A DNA stretch of 64,000 nt from Pagrus major (lineage: Eukaryota > Chordata > Actinopteri > Spariformes > Sparidae). The notes below the pieces were generated by a model. The model was not told where the DNA came from and searched no databases. It saw nothing but the letters and a program-made list of their open reading frames with translations. Location: NCBI RefSeq assembly GCF_040436345.1, contig NC_133223.1:22221613-22285612 (forward strand), written 5' to 3'. Each line of letters opens with the position of its first letter. Position 1 is the stretch's first letter. Made by a program: the position numbers and the translations under genes. Positions 24,044 to 40,518 of this stretch are shown here, in pieces.

Positions 24044-25060
24044 GTCGACACCAAACCTAATTAACAAACTTGTCAATTTAAATTTCTCTAGTGGCAAAAA
24101 TAGATTAAACTTAAATGAATATCGCCGAATTACTCGGATTCACTCTTAAATTAGGCAGTACACAATACGGCCATTTTTTATAACGGTCTTGTTTCCCATT
24201 TAACAAGACAAATACTTAAAATGACTCCCCCCCCCAATGGTGTTTGGCGTGGCATTAGCTATGCCGACCTCTAACAGTCAGGCTGTGAAGAGAGCGTCGA
24301 CGCCAAACCTAATTAACAAACGTGTCACTTTAATGATTTCTGGTGGCAAACGTAAAAGAAACTTCAGTATATTTGTTTAAATTAGTCGGATTCACTCTTA
24401 AACCAGGTAATAACCAATGCGGCCACTTTATTACATACAACTGTGTTGAAATTATTTATTATTTTCTAAACTGACTTGCCAAGGAAACATTTGTGGCCGG
24501 AGAGTCAGCTAAAACAAAAGTGTAAATTTAGATGTTTAACTAAATAAGTTGAATTTCTTGGTGGGGTAACATTAATGAAAAGGTATTGTTTCTAGTCTAA
24601 CAAGGCAAATAATTAAAATGATATATTTTTTAATGGTGTTTGACGTGTCGTTAGCTAAACATACATATCACAGAGTCAGGCTGTAAAGAGAGCGTCGACG
24701 CCAAACCTAATTCACAAACTTGTCAATTTTATGATTTCTATTGACAAAAGTAAAATAAACTTCAGTAAACTCATCAAAATTACTCGAGTTCACTCTTAAA
24801 TCAGGCAATGACCAATACGGCCACTTTACTACATACAGTTGTGTTGAAATTAATATATATTGTTTTCTAAATTGATTTGTCAAGAGGATATTTGTGGCAG
24901 GAGAGTTAGCGGAACAAAAAATGTGTGATTTTAAATGTTTACCAAAAGAAGTTTTGTTCAAACAAAGATCGTGTTTATAATCTTACAAGGCAAATACTTA
25001 AAATGACAGATATTTCAATGGTGTTTGGCGTGTCGTTAGCTAAACCTACCTTTCACAGAG
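24044..25060. repeat. Three-copy tandem repeat, unit about 0.39-0.40 kb, upstream of the SLC12A8 first coding exon
   Basis: The anchor gtcgacgccaaacctaatt (with variants) starts at 24044, 24296 and 24696. A second anchor, aatggtgtttggcgtg, starts at 24236, 24632 and 25017. Other shared words are ggattcactcttaaa and cggccacttta. Copies 2 and 3 are about 330 bp between the two anchors. Copy 1 lacks an internal block of about 140 bp. The array may include the noncoding first exon or promoter of SLC12A8. Confidence 0.85.
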
Positions 25061-25665
25061 TCCCATACCAGTCCATGTTGAGGAATAATCAGGTATTAAA
25101 ATGACAGAGGAGTTCATTATTCCATTGAGCCTCTATGATGCTTCCAGTCAGTGTGAACAGGACTCTCAGCTCCTCCTGCTGCCAACAAGGTGTTTTATGG
25201 AAACGTCATCAGGTAACTTAAGGTGGATTTGTGCTCACTGGTTACCTTCCAGGGTGTGTTGTTGCTTTGCACAAGGATCATGTGTTGGTTTTGGCAAGCC
25301 CTGCTGCAGGCAAGGTTGACTAATGATTGAAGCTGGGAAATACTGGCACCACTCTACATCCTTATCTTTGTATTTGTGGAATTTTTTCCTAAAACATGTT
25401 TGGACTTTTGGGAAAGGAGATTATATTTTGGGAATGTTTGACTATTTCTGCCTGTCCACAGTCATATTTTACCCATGACTACAGAGAGTGGCTGAGAAAG
25501 AAAGTTTATTTGTGGATTCAACACATAAAAATAATTATCTAAACAGAGTAAATGACATGAGAAAACATGATTATGAGATGAAATGTTGAAATTATGAGAT
25601 AAAAAGTCATTTGTGTGAAGATGGCCACTGCGTATAAAAAACAATTCAAGGTCAACTACTGTGAA
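25061..25665. other. Spacer between the tandem repeat and the probable ZNF148 3' end
   Basis: Mostly unassigned. 25540-25615 has the degenerate attatgagat word that also builds the repeat at 54195-54500. A noncoding first exon of SLC12A8 could lie here, but no donor is compelling. Confidence 0.4.
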
Positions 25666-25669
25666 TCAT

Positions 25670-25675
25670 TTTATT
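25670..25675 (-). promoter_or_regulatory. Candidate distal polyadenylation signal of ZNF148
   Basis: AATAAA on the minus strand (complement of tttatt), about 4.5 kb past the ZNF148 stop. ZNF148 transcripts in other vertebrates carry very long 3' UTRs. The assignment is inferred from position; other hexamers between here and 30160 are possible sites. Confidence 0.3.
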
Positions 25676-26336
25676 TATAAGGACATGACACACAACAATC
25701 AAAACAACAATTTCATCAGATTGTTTACAAATCATAATATATTGCAAAAAATCTAATCATATGGGTTACTTGACTGAAATTAATCAGCTACAATTAAAGC
25801 TGCACATTATTCATAAAACACTCGACCCAACAAGTTAGAGACCATGCAAATGAACCTCACTGTCTAACTCGAGATCAACCTTACAGTGAAGCAGAAGTAG
25901 GGCCTCCTCGTCAAGTTTCTTTAAAAGTATGAAAAAGTCAAAAGTTCGGACTCGAGAGGGAGATTCCCGTCTGCATTTGAAAGATCTTGACACAAACGAC
26001 TTGTACAGAGATAAATGAGGGTAGCAATAGTGACTGCATATGATATACTGTACATATCAGTGCCATAAATGACATGTTTCAAAAATAGTTTTTATCAAAA
26101 AATTAATAATTCAGATCTTTTCACACAAAACAAATAGTTTTTTTTTTCTGTAGCTTATACAAGGACACTTATGGCCAGGTTACTGACGATAGATAATTTA
26201 AAGGAAAAAATACCATAGTGCTGTTCGTTTAACTCATGGGATTCAACTTACCAAAGTAGAATTACTCATCTGCACTGTGCTTTCAATAATTGCTTACACT
26301 GAAATGGGCAGCTAGTGGAATATTTCCAACAAGTTA

Positions 26337-26999
26337 TACTCCACCCAAAATCTATTTTAACTGACATGAATTGAAGCTGACCGCAAGATAAGTTCACCTA
26401 AAAATGAAAATTCAGTCAAGTTTCAAAGTCCAAAAAAAAATTTCATGAGCTTCACAGCGATACAGTGTTGCAGCATTCTCCTGAACAACTGAAGTAGATG
26501 GGAACTTGTTTCAAAATGTAAAAAAAAAAAAACAACGGCAGAGAAACATGAAACGGCTCCATACAGTTTGCCAGGCGTAATCCAAGGATCCATAAGCCCT
26601 GAGATCTCAAACTGGTTTGAAAAGATGTTATTTACACCGTTTTTTAAAGAGAAAACCTCGACTGTAGCTGAAGCGTTGGTGCACACCCATCTGAAGTGGG
26701 TCAACAAGTTTGTCAAGGGTGTAAATAACGTCTTTTCAAATCAATTTGGGATCTCAGGGCTTTTGGAGACTTGGATTACACCAGATAAACTATGTGGAGC
26801 CATCTTGTGGTTTTTTTTGGGTTGTTTTTTAACAGTTTAAAACAAGTCCTCATCTACTTCAGCTGTTTAGGAGAATGCTGCAACGGTGTTTTGCTGCGAT
26901 GCCCGAATTTCCATCAGCGCGAGGGTGAGTAGATTTCATTTTTGGGTGAACTTATCCTTTAAATATTTGACACCGAAGTGACTGATTTCTGGTGGAGTA
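26337..26999. mobile_element. 0.66-kb fold-back (Angel-type) MITE
   Basis: The outer ends tactccacc (26337) and ggtggagta (26991-26999) are inverted. Next come aagttcacctaaaaatgaaa (26391) and its partner ttcatttttgggtgaactt (26936). The inner arms are 26594-26638 and 26718-26762, near-perfect inverted repeats (agccctgagatctcaaa / ttgggatctcagggct), closing on a loop of about 79 nt. The ttcacccaaaaatgaaaat-like end is typical of the teleost Angel family of snap-back nonautonomous transposons. It probably lies inside the ZNF148 3' UTR. Confidence 0.85.
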
Positions 27000-27178
27000 T
27001 TACTTCAAAACCAAATATACATTTTCTGGGCTTGGGGGCTTTTCATTACCAACACTTGAATACAGTAAATCCCATCATAATGCACAATCAAATGCATTAA
27101 CTTACAAAAGAAATCACTTGAACCAATCATCAATACAACTGTGAAAAAGTGTTGATTTTCTTCTGATAACAGTGGTGA

Positions 27179-27200
27179 GATATATATATATATATATATT
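27179..27200. repeat. (TA)n microsatellite
   Basis: Eleven TA units flanked by gtgaga and ttaacaca. Confidence 0.9.
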
Positions 27201-28737
27201 AACACACACCTCAGACAGCCACATCCTGTCAGCAAGTGAAATGAATTCATTGTTGAAAGTAATAAATGCTGGAAAACTAATTAATGTGCCTTCCACTGAC
27301 AAAAAGTGTCTCTTGCACAAGTCACTCTATTGACACAGAAATCTAACAGTACTTCTCAGAACAAAAATATACAATGTATTTACAGCAGAATATCTTCTAT
27401 AAACTCTAGTGGGAATGATCGACGAGGAAAAATAAAGTGTTTGATGATTAACGTGGGTGTCGCCTGTCCCTGATTGTCAGTTGAGTCGTAACAAGAGGGA
27501 GCTTAGCATCAATTTTCCAAACCTCATTAAATGGCGCAAAAAAAAAAAAAGTTTTACGCAATAGCACCTAAGACATCACACATAATGAACTCACTGAAAA
27601 CAATCAACAGTATGATGAAGCACAGAAGAGACCTCAGATGTGGCTTACGACTGCATTCTAGCGAACAGGTGATAATTATCAAAACTACAGATCTGAAAAC
27701 ATGATCTGTGCTCATATACACATGAAAACGCCACATCCTTCCAGCCACAGATAACAGTTTGAGAACCAAACGTGCTGCTATTTCTCTCTTAAACTCTAAA
27801 TATGATGTGCGAAATAAAATAAAGCTCCCAGATCTTGACGTATTACAGACTGTATAGGTTGATAGCTTATGTGGTTGTTGTTATTGTGCAAGTGGAATTA
27901 GTAGCCTTAAAGAAATACAGAAACAGGAATGAGTAAAGGAAAGGCTGGAATAGAAGAAAAAAGAAAGAAAGAAAGGCACAGATGCAAAATTAATAAAACT
28001 GGAAAACCAAGCACCTCATTTCCACATGTACTCTCTTTCTTGATGAAGCCTAAATACAAGGGGGTCTAATCACATTGTTGTTTCTCCAAAACCTGTGCAT
28101 CTTCCAACAAGAACAACAAAGGACTATAAAAGTGCAGCTGCAAGAGCTACATTATAGGTGACGAAAGCAAAGAGCAACCCAACAAGGGTTTATACTGACA
28201 GGTCAGTCTCAGAAATCTCGTTTTAACAAAAGTCGCCTTTTAAGTAAAGGTATTATACAATTCCTCCACTGTGAAACTACATACTACATTCCCTGTAGTG
28301 AAAAATGTGCAAATTGTGCAAAAGTCACGCACAATCTTCTTAAGTAATTTCACTACAACTTCCTTAAACTTCTGAAGGAAAAAAAGATTTATCCTGCAAC
28401 CATATTATGTGTGCAGCTAGTTGATACCCAAATCTTTTTTGTTAAAACTGTGAAGTCTAACACATTAAGAAAAATCACTGACAAGAAATTTAAAGGGAAT
28501 ACATTAATGTTTAACAATTCATGATTGAGAGCTATAATATCTTCGTTTTTGGACATCACACCAATCAAATTAGGAGCAATCTGTCTATGGAAAACTAGAT
28601 TTCATATCAGATAAATACAATCAGTTCAATTTTTCCTGTAGCATTCATTAAACATATCATGTGGAAATGCCCTTTTTCAGGTGATAGTAACAGTAACGTG
28701 ACTTCAACGTAAAGTGAAGAATCGGTTATGATTTAAT

Positions 28738-29440
28738 TAGAGATGCACCGATTCCAATTTTCTTGGCCGAGTACGAGTTCTGATTTCTTTTAAAGTCTGA
28801 CCTTTCTTTCTTAACTAACTTTAACTAACAGCATGAAAAAAACTATCATAACCTTTTTTTTAATGGAAAATTCGATTGTATGTTCGTAATGAAACACTGA
28901 CTGATAAGTAACACATGAAAATAAATACATTTAAATGGCCTGTTACTGAAACTTTAGCTCCCTCTTACAAGCATTTACACAGTGTATACTGGTATATCCT
29001 GGACTCTTATTGTGAAAGGTAAAAAATTCGAAGGAGTCTTGCTGAGTCTTGTATTTGACGTGAGCGGAATAAAAAGTTCGCTGCTCAATTCATAACCCTC
29101 GACTACAATGTTTTACAATCCCAAAAGAAAACAGGCTGAACTGAAAACAAGACATCCTGACGTCAACTCCCTGTCTCTGCTTCGCTCCATGTCTGTGTGG
29201 ACTCTACTCCTGCAGTGAAACACACGGGCAGCAGAGAGGAGAGGAGAAAGGTGTTTTAAAGCCCATTTTTTGGGTAAATAACATAAAATATTTAGTTTCT
29301 TTCTTTCCGTACAGGCTGGTGGCATGTCTGTGATTGTGACTGGCACAGAATCGGATATATCTGACACTGACGGGCCAGTCGCTGGTCGTGGCAGATCACG
29401 CTGAAATCTGGTCCCTGGCAGATAAATCGGTGCATCTCTA
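28738..29440. mobile_element. hAT-type nonautonomous element with target-site duplication
   Basis: The inverted ends tagagatgcaccgatt (from 28738) and aatcggtgcatctcta (to 29440) are perfect over 16 bp. They are flanked by an 8-bp duplication that matches at 7 of 8 positions (gatttaat at 28730-28737, gatctaat at 29441-29448). Element length is 703 bp. The 8-bp duplication and the end sequence identify the hAT superfamily. No transposase is present. Confidence 0.88.
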
Positions 29441-30159
29441 GATCTAATCATGGTTTCACTTCAGTTGACGATTTAACAGGGGTCACACAGTTGGGGTAAA
29501 AAGGTTCTCGGTGTGAACTTAAATTTAACCAGATAAACAGCGAGGGGAGGTAGATGCAGTAAGAGCAAAATGGCATATATATATTAATAGGGGCCTATAT
29601 TTAATTGAGTGGAAATGTTGCATTAAGCAGCGAGAGTGACTTTTTTTGTGCAAGGCAAACTGATTGACAAAACATTTAAAAAGGTCCTATTTGTGAGAAA
29701 AGTCGATTTTTGAGTCTCATTCAAAACTTGACAAATACGGACACTTTGGGATGTAGGGCACGTCGGCAACCATCCCAAAGCGCCAGCATTTGACGAGGTG
29801 GGAAACAAATCGACAAGCGGACCTGAAAGATAAACTCTACTGCAAATGGGATGAGAGAATATTTCTCTCTTTCATTACACTTTGGTTGCTTAATCTCTCG
29901 ATGTACATTCTGGCGCAAGAAATGTGTACCCATCCACAATTACAATTCTTTTTTTTTAAAGGGGAAGTGCTAATTATTGTTTCATCGATTTTTTTCTATC
30001 AGGTTGCACTTGAAAAACAAAAAACTAAATATTAGTTTTAGACAAAATGCTTAAAGAAAGAGCACAAAGTTGCAATGGGACTTGTTTTGGCAAAATAGGA
30101 CACATGAGATAAAGTGCTGCTGAAATTATAAACAGAAATGAATTCATCCACCCCTCCCT

Positions 30160-35607
<5,448 letters not shown>

Positions 35608-35750
35608 CTTACATAGAGTAGTTCTTGAGTCTGAAAAAAAAGAAAAGAAATGGAGAGATGTCTGGATAATATTGTCAAGCTAAATGTCAAGTCATGTTTT
35701 GATCAATGTGACATCAGAGAAGGCAGATGTGAAATCACACACATCCAGAG

Positions 35751-36345
35751 GTGGGAAGTAACAAAGCACAAATACTTTGTTACAGTACTTAAGTAGATTT
35801 TTCAGGTTTCTGTACTTTACTTGAGCATTTATTTTTCTGACATCTTTCTACTTTTACTCCCTACATTTTAACACAAATATCTGTACTTTCTGCTCCTTAC
35901 ATTTTCATAACAGGCGTTACTTTTGTTGTTGTAAACGACGAAATGCCATGAAAACAAAAGAAGACAGGAACAGATAGGGAGACTCAAATGGGGAATAAAG
36001 GTGTATTAGCGTCACGTATCTTCAGAGACCCGACTTTTTGCTGTGCTCGGGACAATTTGCCAACCTAAAGTGTTGGTATTTGACTTCCTGGAAATGAAAC
36101 TCAACAATCAACTATCTTTCTGGTGCGTTTACGAACAGCTCGGACAAAATCCTGCTGATTCTACCTTAAAGTTTAATAGTCTTTCAATTACATTAATATG
36201 ACGGTAGGGTTCAGTTAACTTTGCACAGGACTGACTGGTAGAAATGTCCTTCAGAGGGATACTTTACCTTTTATACATTGAGTACATTTCAGAGCCTGTA
36301 CTGTCTTACTTTTACTTGAGTAAAGAATCTGTGTACTTCCAGGTT
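35751..36345. mobile_element. hAT-like MITE of the ggtgggaagtaac family
   Basis: It starts agaggtgggaagtaacaaag and ends tctgtgtacttccaggt. The middle includes gtactttacttgagcattta and, near the right end, ttacttttacttgagtaaag, giving imperfect inverted ends. A related fragment is at 1-170. It lies in the ZNF148 5' leader intron. Confidence 0.65.
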
Positions 36346-37179
36346 TCCCGTAAGCTTGATAAATTATGACGGTTAGCTAATATTTCAGCTTGCAAAAGGT
36401 CACTCTCAATTCCTGGAATCACAAAACCTCCAAGAAGGTATTGCACAAGTTAGCAACACTAGTCTGGTTGGCCGAGTTTCCCCAATCCTAAGAAAGTGGT
36501 CTTTATGATACTCAAGGGCTGTGTTGTTATAAATATTATGTATATTTAATTCACTAATTGCATAAGATCACTTCCAACCTTACATGAAATAAATTGACAT
36601 AGGATCCCACTCTTCTACACCTATTCACTCAGCTATGTCTCCTCCAAGTGTCAACTTTAGTAACTGGGTCAGCTGTTGTTTCTGTGATATTATCTTACAA
36701 AATGTACTGTAACAGTGTAAAGTGATAGTGAGCTCTCAAGCAGCACATAAAGTTGAGCATTAATTGGCAGGATGCGCCGTTCTTACGAGCTAAGGTCGGA
36801 AAACGCTGCAAGTCTTTAATGCCATTTATGTTAGCTAGTTAGCTAATATAACGTTTCTTGACTCATGAGCCAGGCAGGTTATTTTATTATATTTCTATAC
36901 AAGACGGCGAAATGTCAGTCTACATTGACAACAGGATATTTCTACAGCAAGAAAAACAGATATTCTTTTTTTAACACAGCAACATTACACTGGTGTTGTC
37001 GTTACACTTCAACAAGACCTAATTAGTCAACTAACTAGCGAGCTTAAAACGGTAAAGCTAGCTAACGTAGCACTTGTGGGCCGATTGGTAACAGGTATGA
37101 CACTGTAGCTAGCTAATATTCACTGACCCGAGAGGTAGTACGGCGGGTAAGTAGCTGTCACGGTTTAAACACACACCAA

Positions 37180-38280
37180 AGACCACTTACTCCCATATGT
37201 AAACACACTCACTGTGTCACTTAGGTTAAGTGGGTTAAGTCTCTTGCTAGCCAGCCAGCCAGCTAGCTAGCCGCGCTTGTCACATCACATTAACAACAAC
37301 TGCTGAGGAAACGCAGGAAGGGAGAAGGATGTGCCTTCAGAATAAAAGCTCGCTCAACACGTCAAATGATGAAGATGTCGGTTGTAGCACTAAAATCACT
37401 TTTCGACTGTTAAAGTAAGTTGTTCATAACAACACATGAATACTGCCAATAAATCTGTTTACAAACCATATTAATCAATCCAGTGCAAGGTCTTGCCTGC
37501 GCACAAGTTCATACCTGTTATTTCGAGTAGCTTTTATCGATTAAAATAGCTTCAGAGGCGTACTTTGTAAAAACACAAACAATTCACAGACCAGTCATTC
37601 CCGCAATGCTAATTCGGCATTTTTAATCATACCATGCATCACACAGAGTTCACATTACCATCAAATCGCTGAAAAGCGCATCGCTGAATGCTTTACTTTG
37701 AAGGCGGCGACCGGAAGTTCTAACATCCTGTCACGTACTTGACAGACGTCGACGGCCTGTTTGAAGCTAGTTAGCTAGCTGCTAGCAAGTGACTGCAAAC
37801 ATTGCTCTGTCTCTGTCGCTGTAATATTCAGTTGACACAGCATCCACATGGCGTTAGACGCATCTTCTCACAAGCGGTATTCCACAATAAATCCCGGCTC
37901 ACGTCGCACGACATTCAAGGCACAAAACGCCACTTTCGCTTGCACATTTCCCCCAAAACTTGTCGGCGGGGCTACTCCGCTAGCGCCTCCAGCTTCCTCA
38001 GCCACTTCTGCCCCAACAGGCCACAATGTTATTGCTTGCTAGTAAAGCTAACGTTCGCTAACTAGCTAGCTCGCCGCCAGGACAAATAATAACATACGTC
38101 TGAGCGACGCACAAGAAGTGATACATCAACAAATAAAGCCGCACGGTTTCTTCTTACCTGCTACGCGTCTTAAACCCGTATTGCTGTCATGATTGTTATG
38201 CAAGACTACAGTGTAATGATGGTGTGCGGAATAATCAAATACACCATCACACTTCATGAAGGCATGGACGTGTCTATCTG
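37180..38280 (-). promoter_or_regulatory. Probable ZNF148 promoter and noncoding first exons
   Basis: The CpG content is higher than in the surrounding DNA (clusters near 37680-37760, 37850-38080 and 38100-38180). Minus-strand donor-like sites are present: GCAG|GTAAGA at 38158, ACAG|GTATGA near 37509 and GGGA|GTAAGT near 37189. These would join the acceptor at 35631. Exact transcription start and exon use cannot be fixed from sequence. Confidence 0.45.
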
Positions 38281-38975
38281 TCGCCATCTAGTGGCGAGCA
38301 GCGGCCAGTGCGGGGCAGTGCGCTCCTGATCACTGATGGTGTTCAGTCATGCTTCAGTTTGGCGACCTACTTCTATAAATGATCTTTAATTATTATAATG
38401 TCTTACTAATTGTCACCAGTCTTTTAAGGCTTTTTAATTAGTCGCTCAAAATATATATATATGTTTATCAGCTAATGCTGTCTATCAATAGGCTGCACTC
38501 TGATTTGTGGTATTGAATCCATGCGGAAATTAATCATGACCCTGTTAGTGGGTGAGGGTACGTGACAATCAGTTTCATGCAGTCGTGTTTTTTTTTCTTA
38601 CATGTGAGGCTGGTATTTCCCGATATTAAAGGCTGATATTGACCTTGTAAGTTACAAAAGTGCCGTTGTGGGTTTGACATTTCATTGACGCACATGCCAT
38701 ATTTAATGCTCTTGCATCTCCAGCTGCACCAAGAGTTGTCCATGACATTTTAACACCACCTTTCCTTCATGATAGGATTTTCGTTAATGCATCAGCATCT
38801 AGACCAACCTCACAAGAATGAGGTGAAACGGCAATAAAAGGCGGATCAAGTGGAAACGTGTTTAATGCAATAACCATCTGTATTCATCTGCTAATCCTTC
38901 GACTGACAGCTTTGCCACAATAAAGGATGCTGAGGGTCGTGATAAGATGATAGCCTGTCACGCCGAGCCATCTCT

Positions 38976-39022
38976 CTCTCTCTCACACACACACACATGC
39001 ACACACACACGCGCACACACAC
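38976..39022. repeat. (CT)n/(CA)n microsatellite
   Basis: A (TC)n run passes into a (CA)n run interrupted by TGC and GCG. It lies between the ZNF148 promoter and the micropeptide gene. Confidence 0.85.
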
Positions 39023-39029
39023 TCCGCTG

Positions 39030-39526
39030 AGAGGAATACTAATCAACCTGTTTGCCTACAAGTGCAGCAGCTCGGCGCGCAACTTTCTCCCATCTGTGTG
39101 TCTAGAAACGTCTCTTTTGGATCTAATCCAAACCTCCACCTGCTGAATTTCATCTGCGACCTTCCTTTGAGCGAAACCCTCGGTTGTTATCACTCCTGTC
39201 TCCCCCTGTCTCTCTCTCCTCTGATGTGCGACAGACAGGCGTGGAGAGTGGATCTGGGGACAGACAGCAGCCGCCGCCGCCGCTTCTCAGCGAGGGAAGC
39301 CCCCCACGCGTTGCGCGCCTTGGATCGCCGCTGATAAATTCGCGTGTGCGTGCGCGCCAGGCTCTTCATATGTGTGTGTCCGCGCACGACAAAGCCCCGG
39401 GCTCCGTCCTCAACAGTTGCTACCGGAGCGGCGGAGAGGAGAGGTGGAGAGCGAGGAGAGAGATAGCAGACTGAGGACGGACGGACGCGGAGCTTCCACG
39501 CCGCTCTGCCCGGCTCTGCTCCTGAC
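39030..39526 (+). promoter_or_regulatory. GC-rich promoter and 5' UTR of the micropeptide transcript
   Basis: It is strongly CpG-rich from about 39240 to 39520 (gccgccgccgccgcttctc, gcgcgcc, ggacggacgcgg) and sits directly upstream of the ORF at 39527. With the ZNF148 promoter about 1 kb to the left on the other strand, it makes a divergent arrangement. Promoter status is inferred from base composition only. Confidence 0.45.
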
Positions 39527-39655
39527 ATGCAGTCGCTCATCTCTCCGGTGACCAAGGCCATCCTAGTAGCGCTCTTCATCTTCGCCATACTCCTCATCCT
39601 CTATGTGATCCTGTGGTACATTTGCAGGGACGTGGACTGCGACCACGGCATTTGA
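39527..39655 (+). CDS. 42-residue single-pass membrane micropeptide (unnamed)
   Basis: The ORF runs ATG 39527 to TGA 39655. The protein has a short N-terminus (MQSLISPVTK), one hydrophobic helix at about residues 11-32 (AILVALFIFAILLILYVILW, then YI), and a short tail with two cysteines (C33, C38) and acidic residues (RDVDCDHGI). The helix is long enough to cross a membrane and lacks a signal-cleavage motif. The start context is fair (G at -3, C at +4). The ORF lies wholly in a GC-rich first exon; a good donor, CCT|GTAAGT, follows at 39723. I do not recognise a named family. It could be a real micropeptide of the regulin kind or an upstream ORF of a spliced gene. The composition is far from random for this GC-rich DNA, which supports coding. 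Confidence 0.6.
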   Translation: MQSLISPVTKAILVALFIFAILLILYVILWYICRDVDCDHGI

Positions 39656-39691
39656 GGATTCCGTTAAAACGGGAATAACGGGGCTTTCACA

Positions 39692-39723
39692 ATGGGGCGC
39701 GCAGAGGAGCCCAGGGTCATCCT
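39692..39723 (+). CDS. Possible start of a second, spliced ORF
   Basis: ATG 39692 has a strong Kozak context (A at -3, G at +4). It reads MGRAEEPRVI, then two more bases into the donor CT|GTAAGT. If spliced, the frame continues in an unseen exon. If not, it ends after 11 codons at TAA. It could be the main ORF of the transcript, with the 42-codon ORF acting upstream of it. Confidence 0.2.
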
Positions 39724-40469
39724 GTAAGTCTGCGCTCTTTCTTTTTCCTTCTGTCTCTCCTGTTGTGTGTGTGTGTTTCTGGGTTATCTGTGCATGTGTG
39801 TGTGTGCACGCTGTCGTGCGTAATGTTAAATGCGCTCTGGTTAGAAAGGTGACGGCCGAGGAAGTGCGTCTCCGCCGGCACCCGGTATCCCAAAACCTCT
39901 TAACGAGCAGAGCGCAAACATTCCTCTCCGAGCAACTTGACGGCGAGCATCTGTCACCGCTCACACTGACAGTGGCTCCTCAAAGGTGAGACAATGTCAC
40001 AAGGAGGATATCGAACTGGTGTCAAACGGAAGACGGTGCGGGCGCGCGCGCGTGTGTGTGCGGACTCTAATGGAGTATGAAGACCGCCTGTGACATTGCG
40101 GTAAACGGCGTGTGTGTCCCTTAAGGTCAAGAACAAGAGTGTTTACATCAGGTTGCCAATATTGTTTTGCCCTCCTCTCCCTCATCTTCCTCCTGCCTCT
40201 CCGTATAGCTGCAGCATTAGTTCATGTTCAGTTCATCTCGGTCTCTGAGGATGCTTCCCTCCACATTGGCATTTTACATCCAACGAGATAACAGGATTAT
40301 CTCTATTGGCTCCTGTGCTTCTTATTCCTAATCTGCCTTGTGCCATGTTTTTGGACTCTTTATCATGAATACCCCGCTAATGCTTTTACGCATAGCGCAT
40401 TTATATTCCCCTTGACACCGGCGAGCTTGTCCAACATGCTATGTCCAATCTCAGTTCAGGAGGATGCTC

Positions 40470-40518
40470 TTATATCCTCTCTCTCTCCCTCTCTCTCTTT
40501 CTCTCTCTCTCTTTCACA
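40470..40518. repeat. (CT)n microsatellite
   Basis: Interrupted CT units from tatcctctctctctc to ctctctctttcac. Confidence 0.85.

Larger units (their letters stand above)
25676..30159 (-). other. Probable ZNF148 3' UTR and downstream DNA
   Basis: The region is AT-rich and has no supported ORF. It contains the fold-back element at 26337-26999, a (TA)n run at 27179-27200 and the hAT MITE at 28738-29440. Whether the whole span is transcribed cannot be told from the sequence. Confidence 0.4.
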
